This document shows, in pieces, positions 22,936-31,304 of a stretch of DNA of 32,938 nt. Positions within the stretch are counted from its first letter, which is position 1, and each line of letters begins with the position of its first letter. The DNA comes from an uncultured Deferribacterales bacterium (GTDB lineage: Bacteria > Chrysiogenota > Deferribacteres > Deferribacterales > Mucispirillaceae), in NCBI GenBank assembly GCA_947853665.1, contig CANTXF010000019.1, forward strand, positions 1 through 32,938, in the 5' to 3' direction. The notes beneath the pieces are model-generated. The model had not been told where the DNA came from. It did not search any database and saw nothing but the letters and a program-made list of their open reading frames with translations. The position numbers were made by a program, and so were the translations under genes.

Positions 22936-23610
22936 TTATTTCATCCTTTTTACCCATGCGGCTATGTCCTTTTCGGCGTTTTGTATATGGTCGCGGGATA
23001 TTGTCAGCCCGTCCCTGCTCAGTATACCGGCGTTCGGCTGCAATCTGCTTATAGTTTCTCTTGTATTTGAAAATCCGCTGCCGCCATGAGTGCCGAACGG
23101 TATAACCCTTTTGCCGGACAGATCGTATCGCTCCAGAAAAGAATATACCGGAGTCGGCAGATCCGCCCACCATATCGGATAGCCCAGAAAGATTAAGCCG
23201 TATTCGTCAATATTGGCTTTTATGGGTTTAAGAGGCGGGCGGTAGTTGTTGTTTTGCTCCGTCTGGGCGAGGGCGATAAGTTTTGCGTGGTCGGTTGTGT
23301 CGTAATTCTTTGCTGTTTCGATGCGCGTTATGTCTGCACCGGCTCCTAAGGTTTCTTGTATAACCTCCGCCATATACTGAGTGTTGCCTAAAATTCTTTC
23401 CCCGATTGTTACCGTGCTGTTTTCCCTGTGTTCCGCCATGCTGCTGTCCGATTCCGGCAGCGAATAATAAATTACCAGCGTGCGCCTGCCTTTTATATTC
23501 GCAGACGAGGCTTCGGCTCCGTCTGAAAATACCGTGCCGTATAAGGCTATTCCTCCCAGATATGCCGCTCCGGCTTTCAGAATATCGCGTCTCGTGAAAA
23601 TATGTTTCAT
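22936..23610 (-). CDS. Tat-exported flavodoxin-like protein
   Basis: A 224-residue protein with a Tat signal (TRRDILKAGAAYLGG) and a flavodoxin-like domain from about residue 42. VIYYSLPESDS is the first strand and the FMN-phosphate loop, YGLIFLGYPIWWADLPTPVYSFLERYDLSGK the central GYPIWW motif, and VIPFGTHGGSG the third FMN loop. This is the secreted flavodoxin_4-type family common in anaerobes, often beside oxidoreductases, whose partners are mostly unknown. Export with FMN bound would explain Tat rather than Sec. It is a single-gene unit. An extracytoplasmic quinone- or metal-reducing role is possible but not shown by sequence. Confidence 0.87.
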   Translation of the reverse strand: MKHIFTRRDILKAGAAYLGGIALYGTVFSDGAEASSANIKGRRTLVIYYSLPESDSSMAEHRENSTVTIGERILGNTQYMAEVIQETLGAGADITRIETAKNYDTTDHAKLIALAQTEQNNNYRPPLKPIKANIDEYGLIFLGYPIWWADLPTPVYSFLERYDLSGKRVIPFGTHGGSGFSNTRETISRLQPNAGILSRDGLTISRDHIQNAEKDIAAWVKRMK

Positions 23611-24234
23611 ATTTTTGCTCCTGATATTATATGCACTAACCTTCTTAACACTGCGGGAAATAGATTGAGGATCCGCGCGGCTTCCATACTTTGCCGGATA
23701 AGGGGCCTCCTTTTTCCGTTAAAAAATAATATAGATAAACCACCGCCTTAAAAATACACATTACTATTAAATTTTTGCCTGATCTATCATTTGGTTTCTA
23801 TAAGACGCCTGCAATATATTTACGGCCGGGGCGGGCGTTTATATGTTACGGCGCAGCACAAACGCCCGCTTGTCCGTTTTAAAGCGTGTCCGGGCATTGA
23901 CGGCTTTTATGCAAATTGAACGCGGCGCTTTGGCTTATATCCTTATGGCGCTGCGCGGAATAAGGGACTTTTTATTCCATATTTGCTTTTTGCTTTACGG
24001 AATCGGGCCGGGCCGTGCGGCGCGGCGGCAACGAGGGTGAAAAACTGCGATAGAGTTTGGTCTGATCCTGCTTTTGCCTGTTCGGGAAAAATAGTTGCCT
24101 GAAAATTTATTTTAATCGAATATATTTGTAGATTTCCTCCATTTTATATATTATAGTTATATAAAATTGTTTTATATTTTAGAATTTTTTAAAATTATAT
24201 TTAATAAGCGTTATTTATAAAAAGAGGTACGGCA
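23611..24234. other. Long intergenic region before the CRISPR-Cas operon
   Basis: I find no supported gene. The left part has an inverted repeat, GCGGGCGTTT (23831-23840) and AAACGCCCGC (23860-23869). The last 120 bases are very AT-rich and hold the likely cas promoter (24126-24154). A 65-codon frame at 23843-24040 has no ribosome site and looks like chance. Confidence 0.6.
24126..24154 (+). promoter_or_regulatory. Possible promoter of the cas operon
   Basis: TTGTAG (24126-24131) and TATTAT (24149-24154) are 17 bases apart in an AT-rich stretch, 80 bases before cas6. The AT-richness allows chance matches. Confidence 0.35.
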
Positions 24235-25038
24235 TTGAAAATAACGGTAATCACGGCGGCTCTGATTGCTTTGAAGCCATGCAGGCTTCCATATTATAAG
24301 TTTTCCACCGTTCGGGGAGCCATAGGGCGCGGTTTGAGGAAAGCCGCCTGTATTAAAAGAACGCATGCCTGCGAAGGGTGCTCGGTTATTTCCTATTGTC
24401 CTTATGCGGAGCTTTTTGACGCGGCTGCCGCGCAAAAAGAGTACCTCCCTTTTGTGTCTTACTGCCAGAATACGCAAACCGATTTTTCTGAAGGGGACGT
24501 TCTTCGCGTTAAATTCACCATTATGGGGGAGGCCGTTAAATACGCGCCCTATGTGCTTCTGGCTCTGGATGAAATGTGCTGCGCAGGTATAGGAGCGGGG
24601 AGGGCTGAATTTACTATGCCGACCGCTCCGGTTGTGGAAGCCGGGGCACTGTCTCTGGTTCGTGGGGAGCCGGGCCGTTATAAGCTCCATATGATAAGCC
24701 CGCTGCGCGCCAAGCAGGGCAGCAGGCTGGCTAAAGGCATATCTATTCTGAAAATACTGAACCTGGCCGCGAACCGGGTAAAAATGCTTTACGGCCTGGA
24801 TACGGAAGAATCGTCCGGAGAGGTAAGGGAGCTTTTCAGCAATGTGGAATGGCTGGATATAGAAAGATACTCTAACAGGCAGAAAAGCAAAATGAGCCTG
24901 GGCGGGTTTGTGGGAGTTATAGAATACGAGGATACGAGGGGATATGCGGCAGGGCTTTTAAATCTTGCGTCCGAACTGCATATCGGCAAGCAGACCACTT
25001 TCGGGTACGGAAAAATAATACAGGAGAAACTGGCATGA
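24235..25038 (+). CDS. cas6: Cas6 CRISPR RNA-processing endoribonuclease
   Basis: A 267-residue Cas6 protein of the COG5551 type, which cuts the CRISPR transcript inside each repeat. Evidence is the N-terminal ferredoxin-like part with a Cys group (Cys46, Cys49, Cys55 in HACEGCSVISYCPY), the GIGAGRAEF segment in the middle and the C-terminal Gly-rich loop LHIGKQTTFGYGKI (about 250-263), diagnostic of Cas6. The start is TTG 24235, seven bases after GAGG; no ATG gives a full-length protein. It is the first gene of the operon, its stop overlapping the cas10 ATG. Which His is catalytic is not clear; His45 is one candidate. Confidence 0.88.
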   Translation: MKITVITAALIALKPCRLPYYKFSTVRGAIGRGLRKAACIKRTHACEGCSVISYCPYAELFDAAAAQKEYLPFVSYCQNTQTDFSEGDVLRVKFTIMGEAVKYAPYVLLALDEMCCAGIGAGRAEFTMPTAPVVEAGALSLVRGEPGRYKLHMISPLRAKQGSRLAKGISILKILNLAANRVKMLYGLDTEESSGEVRELFSNVEWLDIERYSNRQKSKMSLGGFVGVIEYEDTRGYAAGLLNLASELHIGKQTTFGYGKIIQEKLA

Positions 25039-27395
25039 CAGATAATCCGGCATATACGGTAGCCGCGGCGGCCTTGCTGCACGACATCGGCAAATTGTTT
25101 CAGCGGGCGGGCGTGAAATCCGATTTATCGGATATTTACAGGCACGCGCACGCAGCTGTTACCGCGGAATTTTTTACCGGTTCATTTAATAATTTTGATT
25201 ACGGGCCGGTTTTTAAACGGTTCCCCGATTTGAACGGCGAAACGGCGGGAACGCTTGCGTCTATGCATCACAGCCCCGGCACTCCCATGCAGTGGATTAT
25301 AGCCGTTGCCGACCGTTTGGCGGCCGGCTTTGAACGGGCCGAGTCTGAAAAGTATAATGATTATATCAAATCTCAGATGGACAAAGCGAATTTTAAAACT
25401 GTACTTCAGCGTAATATTTTTTATGACGTGTATTACGATAAAAACAGAGGGGACAGCTTTTATCCGCTGAAACCGTTAGATCCCGATTTGCTTCCCGATG
25501 AAAATCCCTTGCTGGGAAAATCCGACGGGGAAGCTTATAGAGATCTGGCTGACGGGCTGCTTGAGGATATAAATAGGCTATCCTGCAAGGCGGGGCAATA
25601 TTCGCTGCCTAACGTATTCGGAGCGTTGTGCGGGATAATGGAGAGATATTGCTGGTGCGTGCCTTCTGCGACGGTTGAAAAGGAAAACGGGCGGTTTGTG
25701 CCTAGGCCGTGCTCTATATCGCTTTATGACCACGGGCTTTCAGCCGGCGCTCTTGCCTGCGCCTTATACAGATATCACAGCGTAAACGATTCTTTGAATG
25801 TTGAAAGCATACGCAGCGACAAAGAAAAGAAATTCTGCGTTATTCAGGGAGATTTCAGCGGTATTCAGGATTTTATTTTCGATAGCGGCGGGCAGTCAAA
25901 CAGGTTTGCCGCAAAGATATTGAGAGCCAAGTCGTTTTTTGTGTCCGCTGCCACTCAGGCCGCCGCTTACGAGCTTTGCGATATGCTGGATATTCCCTAC
26001 GCCGCGATTATCCTGAACGCCGGTGGAAAATTTACTTTAATTACGGGCAATACCGGCATGGAGCAAAGCGCCGTCAATAAATTACGGGCAAGGATAAATG
26101 CCGGGTTCAGGAAGCTTACTTTCGGGCAGACGAAGTTTAACATCGTATGCAGGGTATGCGGCCCGTCCGATTTTACCGGCGTTAATTTCAGCAATTTGAT
26201 GAGGCGGGTCGGTAATCTTATGGAAAGGGAAAAACTGACCCATGACATAAAAGAACACGTATTCGGGGATTATCTGGAATCTGCTGGCGGAAAAGAAATC
26301 TGCGCGATATGCGGCCAACATTGGTCGGAAGTGGAATATGAAGAAGCCCGGTTATGCTCGTATTGCGACGATTTCCGTAAAATAGGCTCGGAGCTGGTAA
26401 AGTCAAAATTTTTATCTTTCGGCAGGGAAAAGGGCGGTTTCAAGCTATTTGACGACAAATATTTTTATTTTAAGGAAAACCCGGGCGGCCTTACGTTTGA
26501 TATTTCTTCAGACAGCGGCTTTAACGGCTACGCCAAAAAACGAGTGTCAGGTTATATTCCTAAAAAAGACGGCTTGCCTCTGACTTTCGATAAAATCGCG
26601 GAAAAAACCGAAGGAACAAATAATCTTGCTGTTCTGAAGGCCGATGTGGACGGGTTGGGGAGCATATTCGGCGGCGGGATCCAGAATAACAGCATATCCA
26701 AGACCGCCACCCTTTCGCGCATGATGGATTATTTCTTTACCGGATGGCTGCAGAAGCGGATAGAGGGACAAAATATATACACGGTCTTTTCCGGCGGGGA
26801 CGATCTGTTTCTTATCGGCGCGTGGAACGAAATAACCGGGCTGGCAGGCGATATCGCCGGGCGGCTGAAACTATATTCCGGCGGAAACCCGGAAGTTCAT
26901 ATCAGCGCCGGGGTCATATTGCGCAAAAGCCAGGTTCCCGTGCGGGAAATGGCCCGTGCGGCTGAAGAAGCGCTGAAATACGCCAAAGACGGAGAGAGCG
27001 ATAGGGATAATCGCAACCGTATAAATATTTTCGGAATTACCGTTAAATGGGAGGATTATTTCCCGCTGATGGAATACGCGGATAAATTGCTGGAGCTGTA
27101 CGCTGGCGGAGAGGCAGCTGTTTCCAGCGGCTTTATCTATCGTTTGCTCGGCTTTGCGGAAAACGCGGAACTGCTTAAAAAATATACCGCGGGCGGGGCT
27201 GTCTCCGCAGACGAGTTTATGGAGGCCGCAAAATGGCAGGCCAGGTTCAGATACCTTGTGAGCCGTAATTACAAAGATAATAAGGAACAGGCCGAGCGCT
27301 TGGGGGAATTGATAGCGCGGTATGGATTGGCCGCTAAAATTCCTTTGTCGATAGTTATTTATGAAAACAGAAAACAGGGAGGAAATAATGAGTAA
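25035..27395 (+). CDS. cas10: Cas10 (Csm1), type III-A large subunit with HD nuclease and cyclase
   Basis: A 786-residue Cas10. An N-terminal HD nuclease domain shows ALLHDIGK (His16, Asp17) and later SMHHSPGTP, which in relatives cuts single-stranded DNA. A treble-clef zinc site (CAICGQHW...CSYCDDF) sits mid-protein. The second Palm domain has FSGGDDLF with GGDD at 587-590, the catalytic motif that makes cyclic oligoadenylates from ATP when target RNA is bound. ILRAKSFFVSAATQAAAYEL is a conserved Csm1 segment. Both activities look intact. Its ATG overlaps the cas6 stop and its end overlaps csm2, so translation is coupled throughout. The two sensor-like proteins at the end of the operon are the expected users of its cyclic product. 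Confidence 0.96.
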   Translation: MTDNPAYTVAAAALLHDIGKLFQRAGVKSDLSDIYRHAHAAVTAEFFTGSFNNFDYGPVFKRFPDLNGETAGTLASMHHSPGTPMQWIIAVADRLAAGFERAESEKYNDYIKSQMDKANFKTVLQRNIFYDVYYDKNRGDSFYPLKPLDPDLLPDENPLLGKSDGEAYRDLADGLLEDINRLSCKAGQYSLPNVFGALCGIMERYCWCVPSATVEKENGRFVPRPCSISLYDHGLSAGALACALYRYHSVNDSLNVESIRSDKEKKFCVIQGDFSGIQDFIFDSGGQSNRFAAKILRAKSFFVSAATQAAAYELCDMLDIPYAAIILNAGGKFTLITGNTGMEQSAVNKLRARINAGFRKLTFGQTKFNIVCRVCGPSDFTGVNFSNLMRRVGNLMEREKLTHDIKEHVFGDYLESAGGKEICAICGQHWSEVEYEEARLCSYCDDFRKIGSELVKSKFLSFGREKGGFKLFDDKYFYFKENPGGLTFDISSDSGFNGYAKKRVSGYIPKKDGLPLTFDKIAEKTEGTNNLAVLKADVDGLGSIFGGGIQNNSISKTATLSRMMDYFFTGWLQKRIEGQNIYTVFSGGDDLFLIGAWNEITGLAGDIAGRLKLYSGGNPEVHISAGVILRKSQVPVREMARAAEEALKYAKDGESDRDNRNRINIFGITVKWEDYFPLMEYADKLLELYAGGEAAVSSGFIYRLLGFAENAELLKKYTAGGAVSADEFMEAAKWQARFRYLVSRNYKDNKEQAERLGELIARYGLAAKIPLSIVIYENRKQGGNNE

Positions 27396-27840
27396 CGCAG
27401 GTATAATCGACGGCTTGTCGTTTGAGCTGGGCAAAGGACCCGACGATAAGCTTTTCAGTGAAACTGCCGAAGGTATAGTTAATGAGCTGAAGGGTGATAG
27501 GTTCGGAGGAAAAAACAATGACAAGGATAAGATATCAACTACCCAGATTCGCCGTTTTTATAACGACCTGCTATCGATAAAAAGCGTTGTGGAGCTGGAA
27601 ACCCCTTCCAAGAGGGCGGCCGCTTTCAGGCTGCAAATTCCTTATGTTAATATGATGGTCGCTAAAGCGAGATACGCTAAAGGGCGGAAAGTTGTAGGCG
27701 AGAAATTTGTTAAATATATCGAAAAATGCGTCGAGCCGTTCGACTCGAATAGGCCGGCGGAAAGCTACGAGCATTTTAAGGTGTTCTGCAGCCTTTTTGA
27801 ATCAGTAGTGGCGTATGCCAGCGACATTATAGGCGATTAA
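27388..27840 (+). CDS. csm2: Csm2 small subunit of the type III-A complex
   Basis: A 150-residue small helical protein. The pattern ISTTQIRRFYNDLLSIKS, followed by RLQIPYVNMMVAKARYA and a C-terminal helix ending AYASDIIGD, is that of Csm2, which lines the inner face of the complex along the guide-target duplex. ATG 27388 lies behind GGGAGG and overlaps the cas10 stop by eight bases. An earlier in-frame ATG at 27361 lies inside cas10 and is less likely. Position between cas10 and csm3 agrees. Confidence 0.9.
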   Translation: MSNAGIIDGLSFELGKGPDDKLFSETAEGIVNELKGDRFGGKNNDKDKISTTQIRRFYNDLLSIKSVVELETPSKRAAAFRLQIPYVNMMVAKARYAKGRKVVGEKFVKYIEKCVEPFDSNRPAESYEHFKVFCSLFESVVAYASDIIGD

Positions 27841-27852
27841 CAGGAGAGAGAT

Positions 27853-28536
27853 ATGAAAATGAAACTGATAGAAATAAAAGAATATACGGGCGTTATAATC
27901 CTTGAAAGCGGCCTTCATATAGGCGCTGGCAGCGACGAGATAAAAATAGGCGGCATAGACAGCCCCGTGGTAAAAAACCCCGTTACCGGCAGGCCATATA
28001 TCCCCGGTTCTTCTCTTAAAGGGAAAATACGCACGCTGCTTGAGTGGAACGAAGGGAATGTTGACGAGAAAGGACTCCCTTTTTCCACAGATAAATCGGA
28101 GAACCTTATCGCCAGGATTTTCGGCAACGGAAAGATTAAAGAGGATTATAATGGCGGCCCTACGAGAGTAAGCTTTAACGACTGCGAGCTGTTGGAAGAA
28201 AGCGCCAGGGAATTGGCGGAAGCGGGCGGCTTTACGGAGGAAAAAACGGAAATATCAATGAACCGCAGGACGGGAACCGCCCGCAATGGAGGGCTCAGAA
28301 ATATAGAGCGGGTTCCTGCCGGGGCAAGGTTTGATTTTTGCGTTACATTTAAAATTTTTGATATGGACGACGGCGGCAAGGTTGACCGCGCCGCTTACGA
28401 GCTGCTTAAACGTGGGTTTAAACTGCTTGAATTGGATTCTCTGGGCGGCAGCGGCTCAAGAGGGTACGGCAGGATAAGATTCGACAATACTTCCGATAAA
28501 TCCGTATGGCCGGAGTCGGGTAATGCGCCGGCTTAA
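27853..28536 (+). CDS. csm3: Csm3 backbone subunit and target RNA nuclease
   Basis: A 227-residue RAMP protein (Cas7 type), the repeated backbone unit of the type III-A complex that cuts target RNA every six bases. It begins with GVIILESGLHIGAGSDEIKIGGIDSPVVKNPVTGRPYIPGSSLKGK: the GSSLKGKIR Gly-rich motif is diagnostic, and Asp36 in GGIDSPV matches the catalytic Asp33 of studied Csm3. LDSLGGSGSRGYGRI near the C-terminus is the second Gly-rich loop. CAGGAGAGAG precedes the ATG. The end overlaps csm4 by 14 bases. RNase activity is expected from the Asp. Confidence 0.96.
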   Translation: MKMKLIEIKEYTGVIILESGLHIGAGSDEIKIGGIDSPVVKNPVTGRPYIPGSSLKGKIRTLLEWNEGNVDEKGLPFSTDKSENLIARIFGNGKIKEDYNGGPTRVSFNDCELLEESARELAEAGGFTEEKTEISMNRRTGTARNGGLRNIERVPAGARFDFCVTFKIFDMDDGGKVDRAAYELLKRGFKLLELDSLGGSGSRGYGRIRFDNTSDKSVWPESGNAPA

Positions 28537-29491
28537 AATAACCGTCAGGCCGGAATCCGCTTTTATAAGCAGGTTGCAGTCCGATACGCTTTTCGGCCAG
28601 TTTTGCTGGACCGTAAAAGAAACGCGGGGCGATAACGCTCTTAAGGCGCTTTTATCCGGTTACGGGCATAATCCTTTTATTATATTTTCCGACGGTTTCC
28701 CAGCCGGATATCTGCCCGTACCGTTTTTGCCGCCTTCGGTTGACGGCCCGGCGGATGCGGATATCGTTAAAAAACGGTTTAAGCATAGAAATTTTGTTAA
28801 AAGCGGCGATTTGTTAAAAATTCTGCCGGAGCTTTCATGGCGGGCGCTTATTAATATATTGAAATCTGACGCCGCCGCCGGAAGAAGCGAGGGTATGTGT
28901 GACGAGCCAGTTGTAAAAAGCGCCGATGTTTATAAAAACTCTATTAATCGCATCACTTCCTCCACCGCCACCGTTAAAGGCTCCGGCAGTCTTTACCATA
29001 CGGAGGAAACGTATTACGAAACCGATATTGATATATATGCCGTATATAACGAGGCTATTATAGACGGCGGCGGTATAACGGAAATATTTAAGCTGATAGG
29101 CAAAACCGGCTTCGGCAGGGATAAATCCACCGGCAAGGGCCGCTTTTCCGTGACGGATACGGTTGAGGAGCCTTGCGAGCTTCTTTCGGGGCGTGATGAA
29201 GGTGATATATTTATATCTCTAAGTAACGGCGTGCAGGCTGATGGGGCGGTTCTTAAATACGGCAAAGTGTTTACCAAATTCGGCAAGCACGGCGGCACGC
29301 TCGCTTCTCAGGGAAAGCATATAAAAAATCCGGTGATAATGCTGAAGCCCGGGAGCGTGTTTTCTTTCACGCGGAGAAATGATTTTTACGGAGCCGGTCT
29401 GGAGCTTGCCCCTAATGCTCCGGGGCATTTTCACAGCGCGTGGATGATACCTCTTTTCGGCAGACTGGCGGAGGATGCGGAAAATGAATAA
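28523..29491 (+). CDS. csm4: Csm4 subunit that holds the crRNA 5' handle
   Basis: A 322-residue RAMP protein (Cas5 type). The start RRLKITVRPESAFISRLQSDTLFGQFCW contains the SDTLFGQ motif typical of Csm4. Further on are TGFGRDKSTGKGRFSV, a Gly-rich RAMP loop, and a C-terminal HGGTLASQGKHIKNPVIMLKPGSVF segment seen in Csm4 proteins. In known complexes it binds the 8-base repeat-derived 5' handle of the crRNA and contacts Cas10. The ATG at 28523 is inside the end of csm3. Gene order and motifs agree. Confidence 0.94.
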   Translation: MRRLKITVRPESAFISRLQSDTLFGQFCWTVKETRGDNALKALLSGYGHNPFIIFSDGFPAGYLPVPFLPPSVDGPADADIVKKRFKHRNFVKSGDLLKILPELSWRALINILKSDAAAGRSEGMCDEPVVKSADVYKNSINRITSSTATVKGSGSLYHTEETYYETDIDIYAVYNEAIIDGGGITEIFKLIGKTGFGRDKSTGKGRFSVTDTVEEPCELLSGRDEGDIFISLSNGVQADGAVLKYGKVFTKFGKHGGTLASQGKHIKNPVIMLKPGSVFSFTRRNDFYGAGLELAPNAPGHFHSAWMIPLFGRLAEDAENE

Positions 29492-30797
29492 ATCTGAACC
29501 TGTCCGTATGGTGATAACGACTAAATCTCCGGTGCATATAGGTTCCGGCGCCGAATATTATCCTACGGATTATGCGCCATTTATAAAAAACGGCGAAAGG
29601 CCGGATTCGCTATATTTTTATGACCGTACTGCTTTGTCTGAAGCCATAGCCGGAGACGAATCGAAGTTTAAGGAATACTGCGATCTCGTTAAAATCAGAA
29701 ATTTCGGCGATAGAGGCAGCATGGAAAGGTTTTATGAATTTATTCGGCCTTATGTCGTTAAGCTGCCGTCTTCATCCTTTTGCCGACTCAGCCCGGAGGC
29801 CGCCTTTAAATTAGGCGAGAATCGCTCCGGAACGCCTATCGCCGCCCTTATAAAAAACAGGTATTTAAAGGAGCCTTATATTCCCGGCTCCGCCGTTAAG
29901 GGAATGCTCAAAAATATAATATATTGGAAGTATTATAGCGATAAGAAGCGGAAACGGCTTGACGATAATGATTTTCCTTTCGGGGACTGCGACCCGTGGC
30001 GGCTTGTGAAAGTGTCCGATTTTCAGCCGGTTAAGGCTTCTGCCGTTATAGATAAGCTTGTTAATCTCCATAAGCCCAAAAAAGGCTCCGGAAGCAGAAC
30101 AGTCAGTGGTATTCCGAACCTGTCGGAGCTGATTGACGCAGGCTCCGTATTTATAGGCACTGTTACCTTTAACCGGGAGCTTTATGAAACAGCTTTAAAA
30201 GGCGATGATCCTTTTTCGCAAAATGTTAAAAAGTTTTTTGAAAATAATCCGTTAAGCGCTGAAAACATTCGCGAGGCCGTAAAGGCCTACGGCGACCATC
30301 TGTTTAAAAAAGAATACTCCGTTTTTAATTTCGGAGGGTTTTTTGACTGCTCAAAAAGCGTTGGCGATAGCAACGCTCTTAAAAAAGGATTTGAAAAATG
30401 GTGGGCTTCATCGAGCGGCGAGGCCGGTAAAAAAACGGCGCGCTTTATTAAATTGGGCAAGCACGCCGGAGCCATATCGAAAACGGTTTACGGCGGGGAC
30501 GATTTTTTTATAGGGGAAAGAAACGTAATTATCCCTCAGCAGAAGGATAAAAAAATTAGAAACGACACCCAGACGACTGTATGGCTTTCTTCTTCCGGCG
30601 AGCCTTTAGGCTGGGCTGCCGTTGAGATAGGAATAAGCGACGAGGAGTGGAATCGATATTTGGCCCGGCGTGAAAACTTTATAAAAGAGCCTGATAAGCC
30701 GCCGGTCGTGCCCGCCGCCGTAGAGCAAAGCCCTGTTAAAAACGAGAAGGAAGCCGTAATGGATAAATATAAGCATAATATTAAACGGCGGCGATAG
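29484..30797 (+). CDS. csm5: Csm5 subunit of the type III-A complex
   Basis: A 437-residue RAMP protein (Cas7 type) that caps the 3' end of the crRNA. The N-terminus PVRMVITTKSPVHIGSGAEY and YIPGSAVKGMLKN near residue 135 are the Csm5 motifs; FIKLGKHAGAISKTVYG in the C-terminal part matches the family too. The tail after residue 400 is charged and probably loose. ATG 29484 has GGAGG nine bases upstream and overlaps the csm4 stop by eight bases; an ATG at 29475 is possible but has no room for a ribosome site. The next gene begins one base after the stop. Confidence 0.93.
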   Translation: MNKSEPVRMVITTKSPVHIGSGAEYYPTDYAPFIKNGERPDSLYFYDRTALSEAIAGDESKFKEYCDLVKIRNFGDRGSMERFYEFIRPYVVKLPSSSFCRLSPEAAFKLGENRSGTPIAALIKNRYLKEPYIPGSAVKGMLKNIIYWKYYSDKKRKRLDDNDFPFGDCDPWRLVKVSDFQPVKASAVIDKLVNLHKPKKGSGSRTVSGIPNLSELIDAGSVFIGTVTFNRELYETALKGDDPFSQNVKKFFENNPLSAENIREAVKAYGDHLFKKEYSVFNFGGFFDCSKSVGDSNALKKGFEKWWASSSGEAGKKTARFIKLGKHAGAISKTVYGGDDFFIGERNVIIPQQKDKKIRNDTQTTVWLSSSGEPLGWAAVEIGISDEEWNRYLARRENFIKEPDKPPVVPAAVEQSPVKNEKEAVMDKYKHNIKRRR

Positions 30798-30798
30798 C

Positions 30799-31293
30799 AT
30801 GAGCGGCGAAATGTTGTGGGAATGTTTGGACCGTGTAAGTATCATTTTTGGGATAATAACCTTTCTCCCTGTTCTATGGGCGGCAGTGCTGTATATCCGC
30901 CGTAACAGCAGGCTTCGCAAAAGTATTCTGGCCGCCGTTGCCAGGGCGGAAACCCACCAGCCCATATATATTGAGCTTACCGGCAAAAACAATCTTACTG
31001 TCGAGGCGGAAAAGTATTTAAACAAACAGAATTTTCCCGGAGAAATTTTAAAAGGTATCGAGCTGATCCGCTCCGGCGTGAAGATGAACGATACCGCCGA
31101 TGTGGAGAAGCTGAAAAATAAAATTATAGACATAAAGCTTGAAGCCCTTGGCCGCGCTCCGGAGTGCATACATCTGTTTTATTCCGGCCCGGTGGCGATA
31201 GGCGTCATGATAGGGGATATATTTTCCAACTGTAAGAATGTGTATATTTATCATAAGGACGAAAGCGGATACGCTTTTACTGCAAAAATATAG
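30799..31293 (+). CDS. Single-TM protein with SAVED-like C-terminal part, candidate membrane effector
   Basis: A 164-residue protein inside the cas operon, between csm5 and the CARF-HEPN gene. Residues 14-33 (SIIFGIITFLPVLWAAVLYI) form one membrane helix; RRNSRLRK follows, so the rest should face the cytoplasm. The soluble part has PIYIELTGKNNLTVEAEKYL and then ECIHLFYSGPVAIGVMIGDIFS...VYIYHKDESGY, which reads like the C-terminal half of a SAVED domain, the cyclic-nucleotide sensor known from CBASS and some type III systems. At about 120 residues it is shorter than a full SAVED domain, so it may need to oligomerise. No nuclease or protease motif is visible, so membrane disruption is the inferred mode. 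CARF-TM proteins are the nearest known idea. Confidence 0.6.
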   Translation: MSGEMLWECLDRVSIIFGIITFLPVLWAAVLYIRRNSRLRKSILAAVARAETHQPIYIELTGKNNLTVEAEKYLNKQNFPGEILKGIELIRSGVKMNDTADVEKLKNKIIDIKLEALGRAPECIHLFYSGPVAIGVMIGDIFSNCKNVYIYHKDESGYAFTAKI

Positions 31294-31304
31294 GAGGGGC
31301 TGGA

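Noticed and set aside
23843-24040. 65-codon plus-strand frame in the gap before cas6
   Set aside because: Arg-rich chance composition, no ribosome site, and it covers an inverted repeat.
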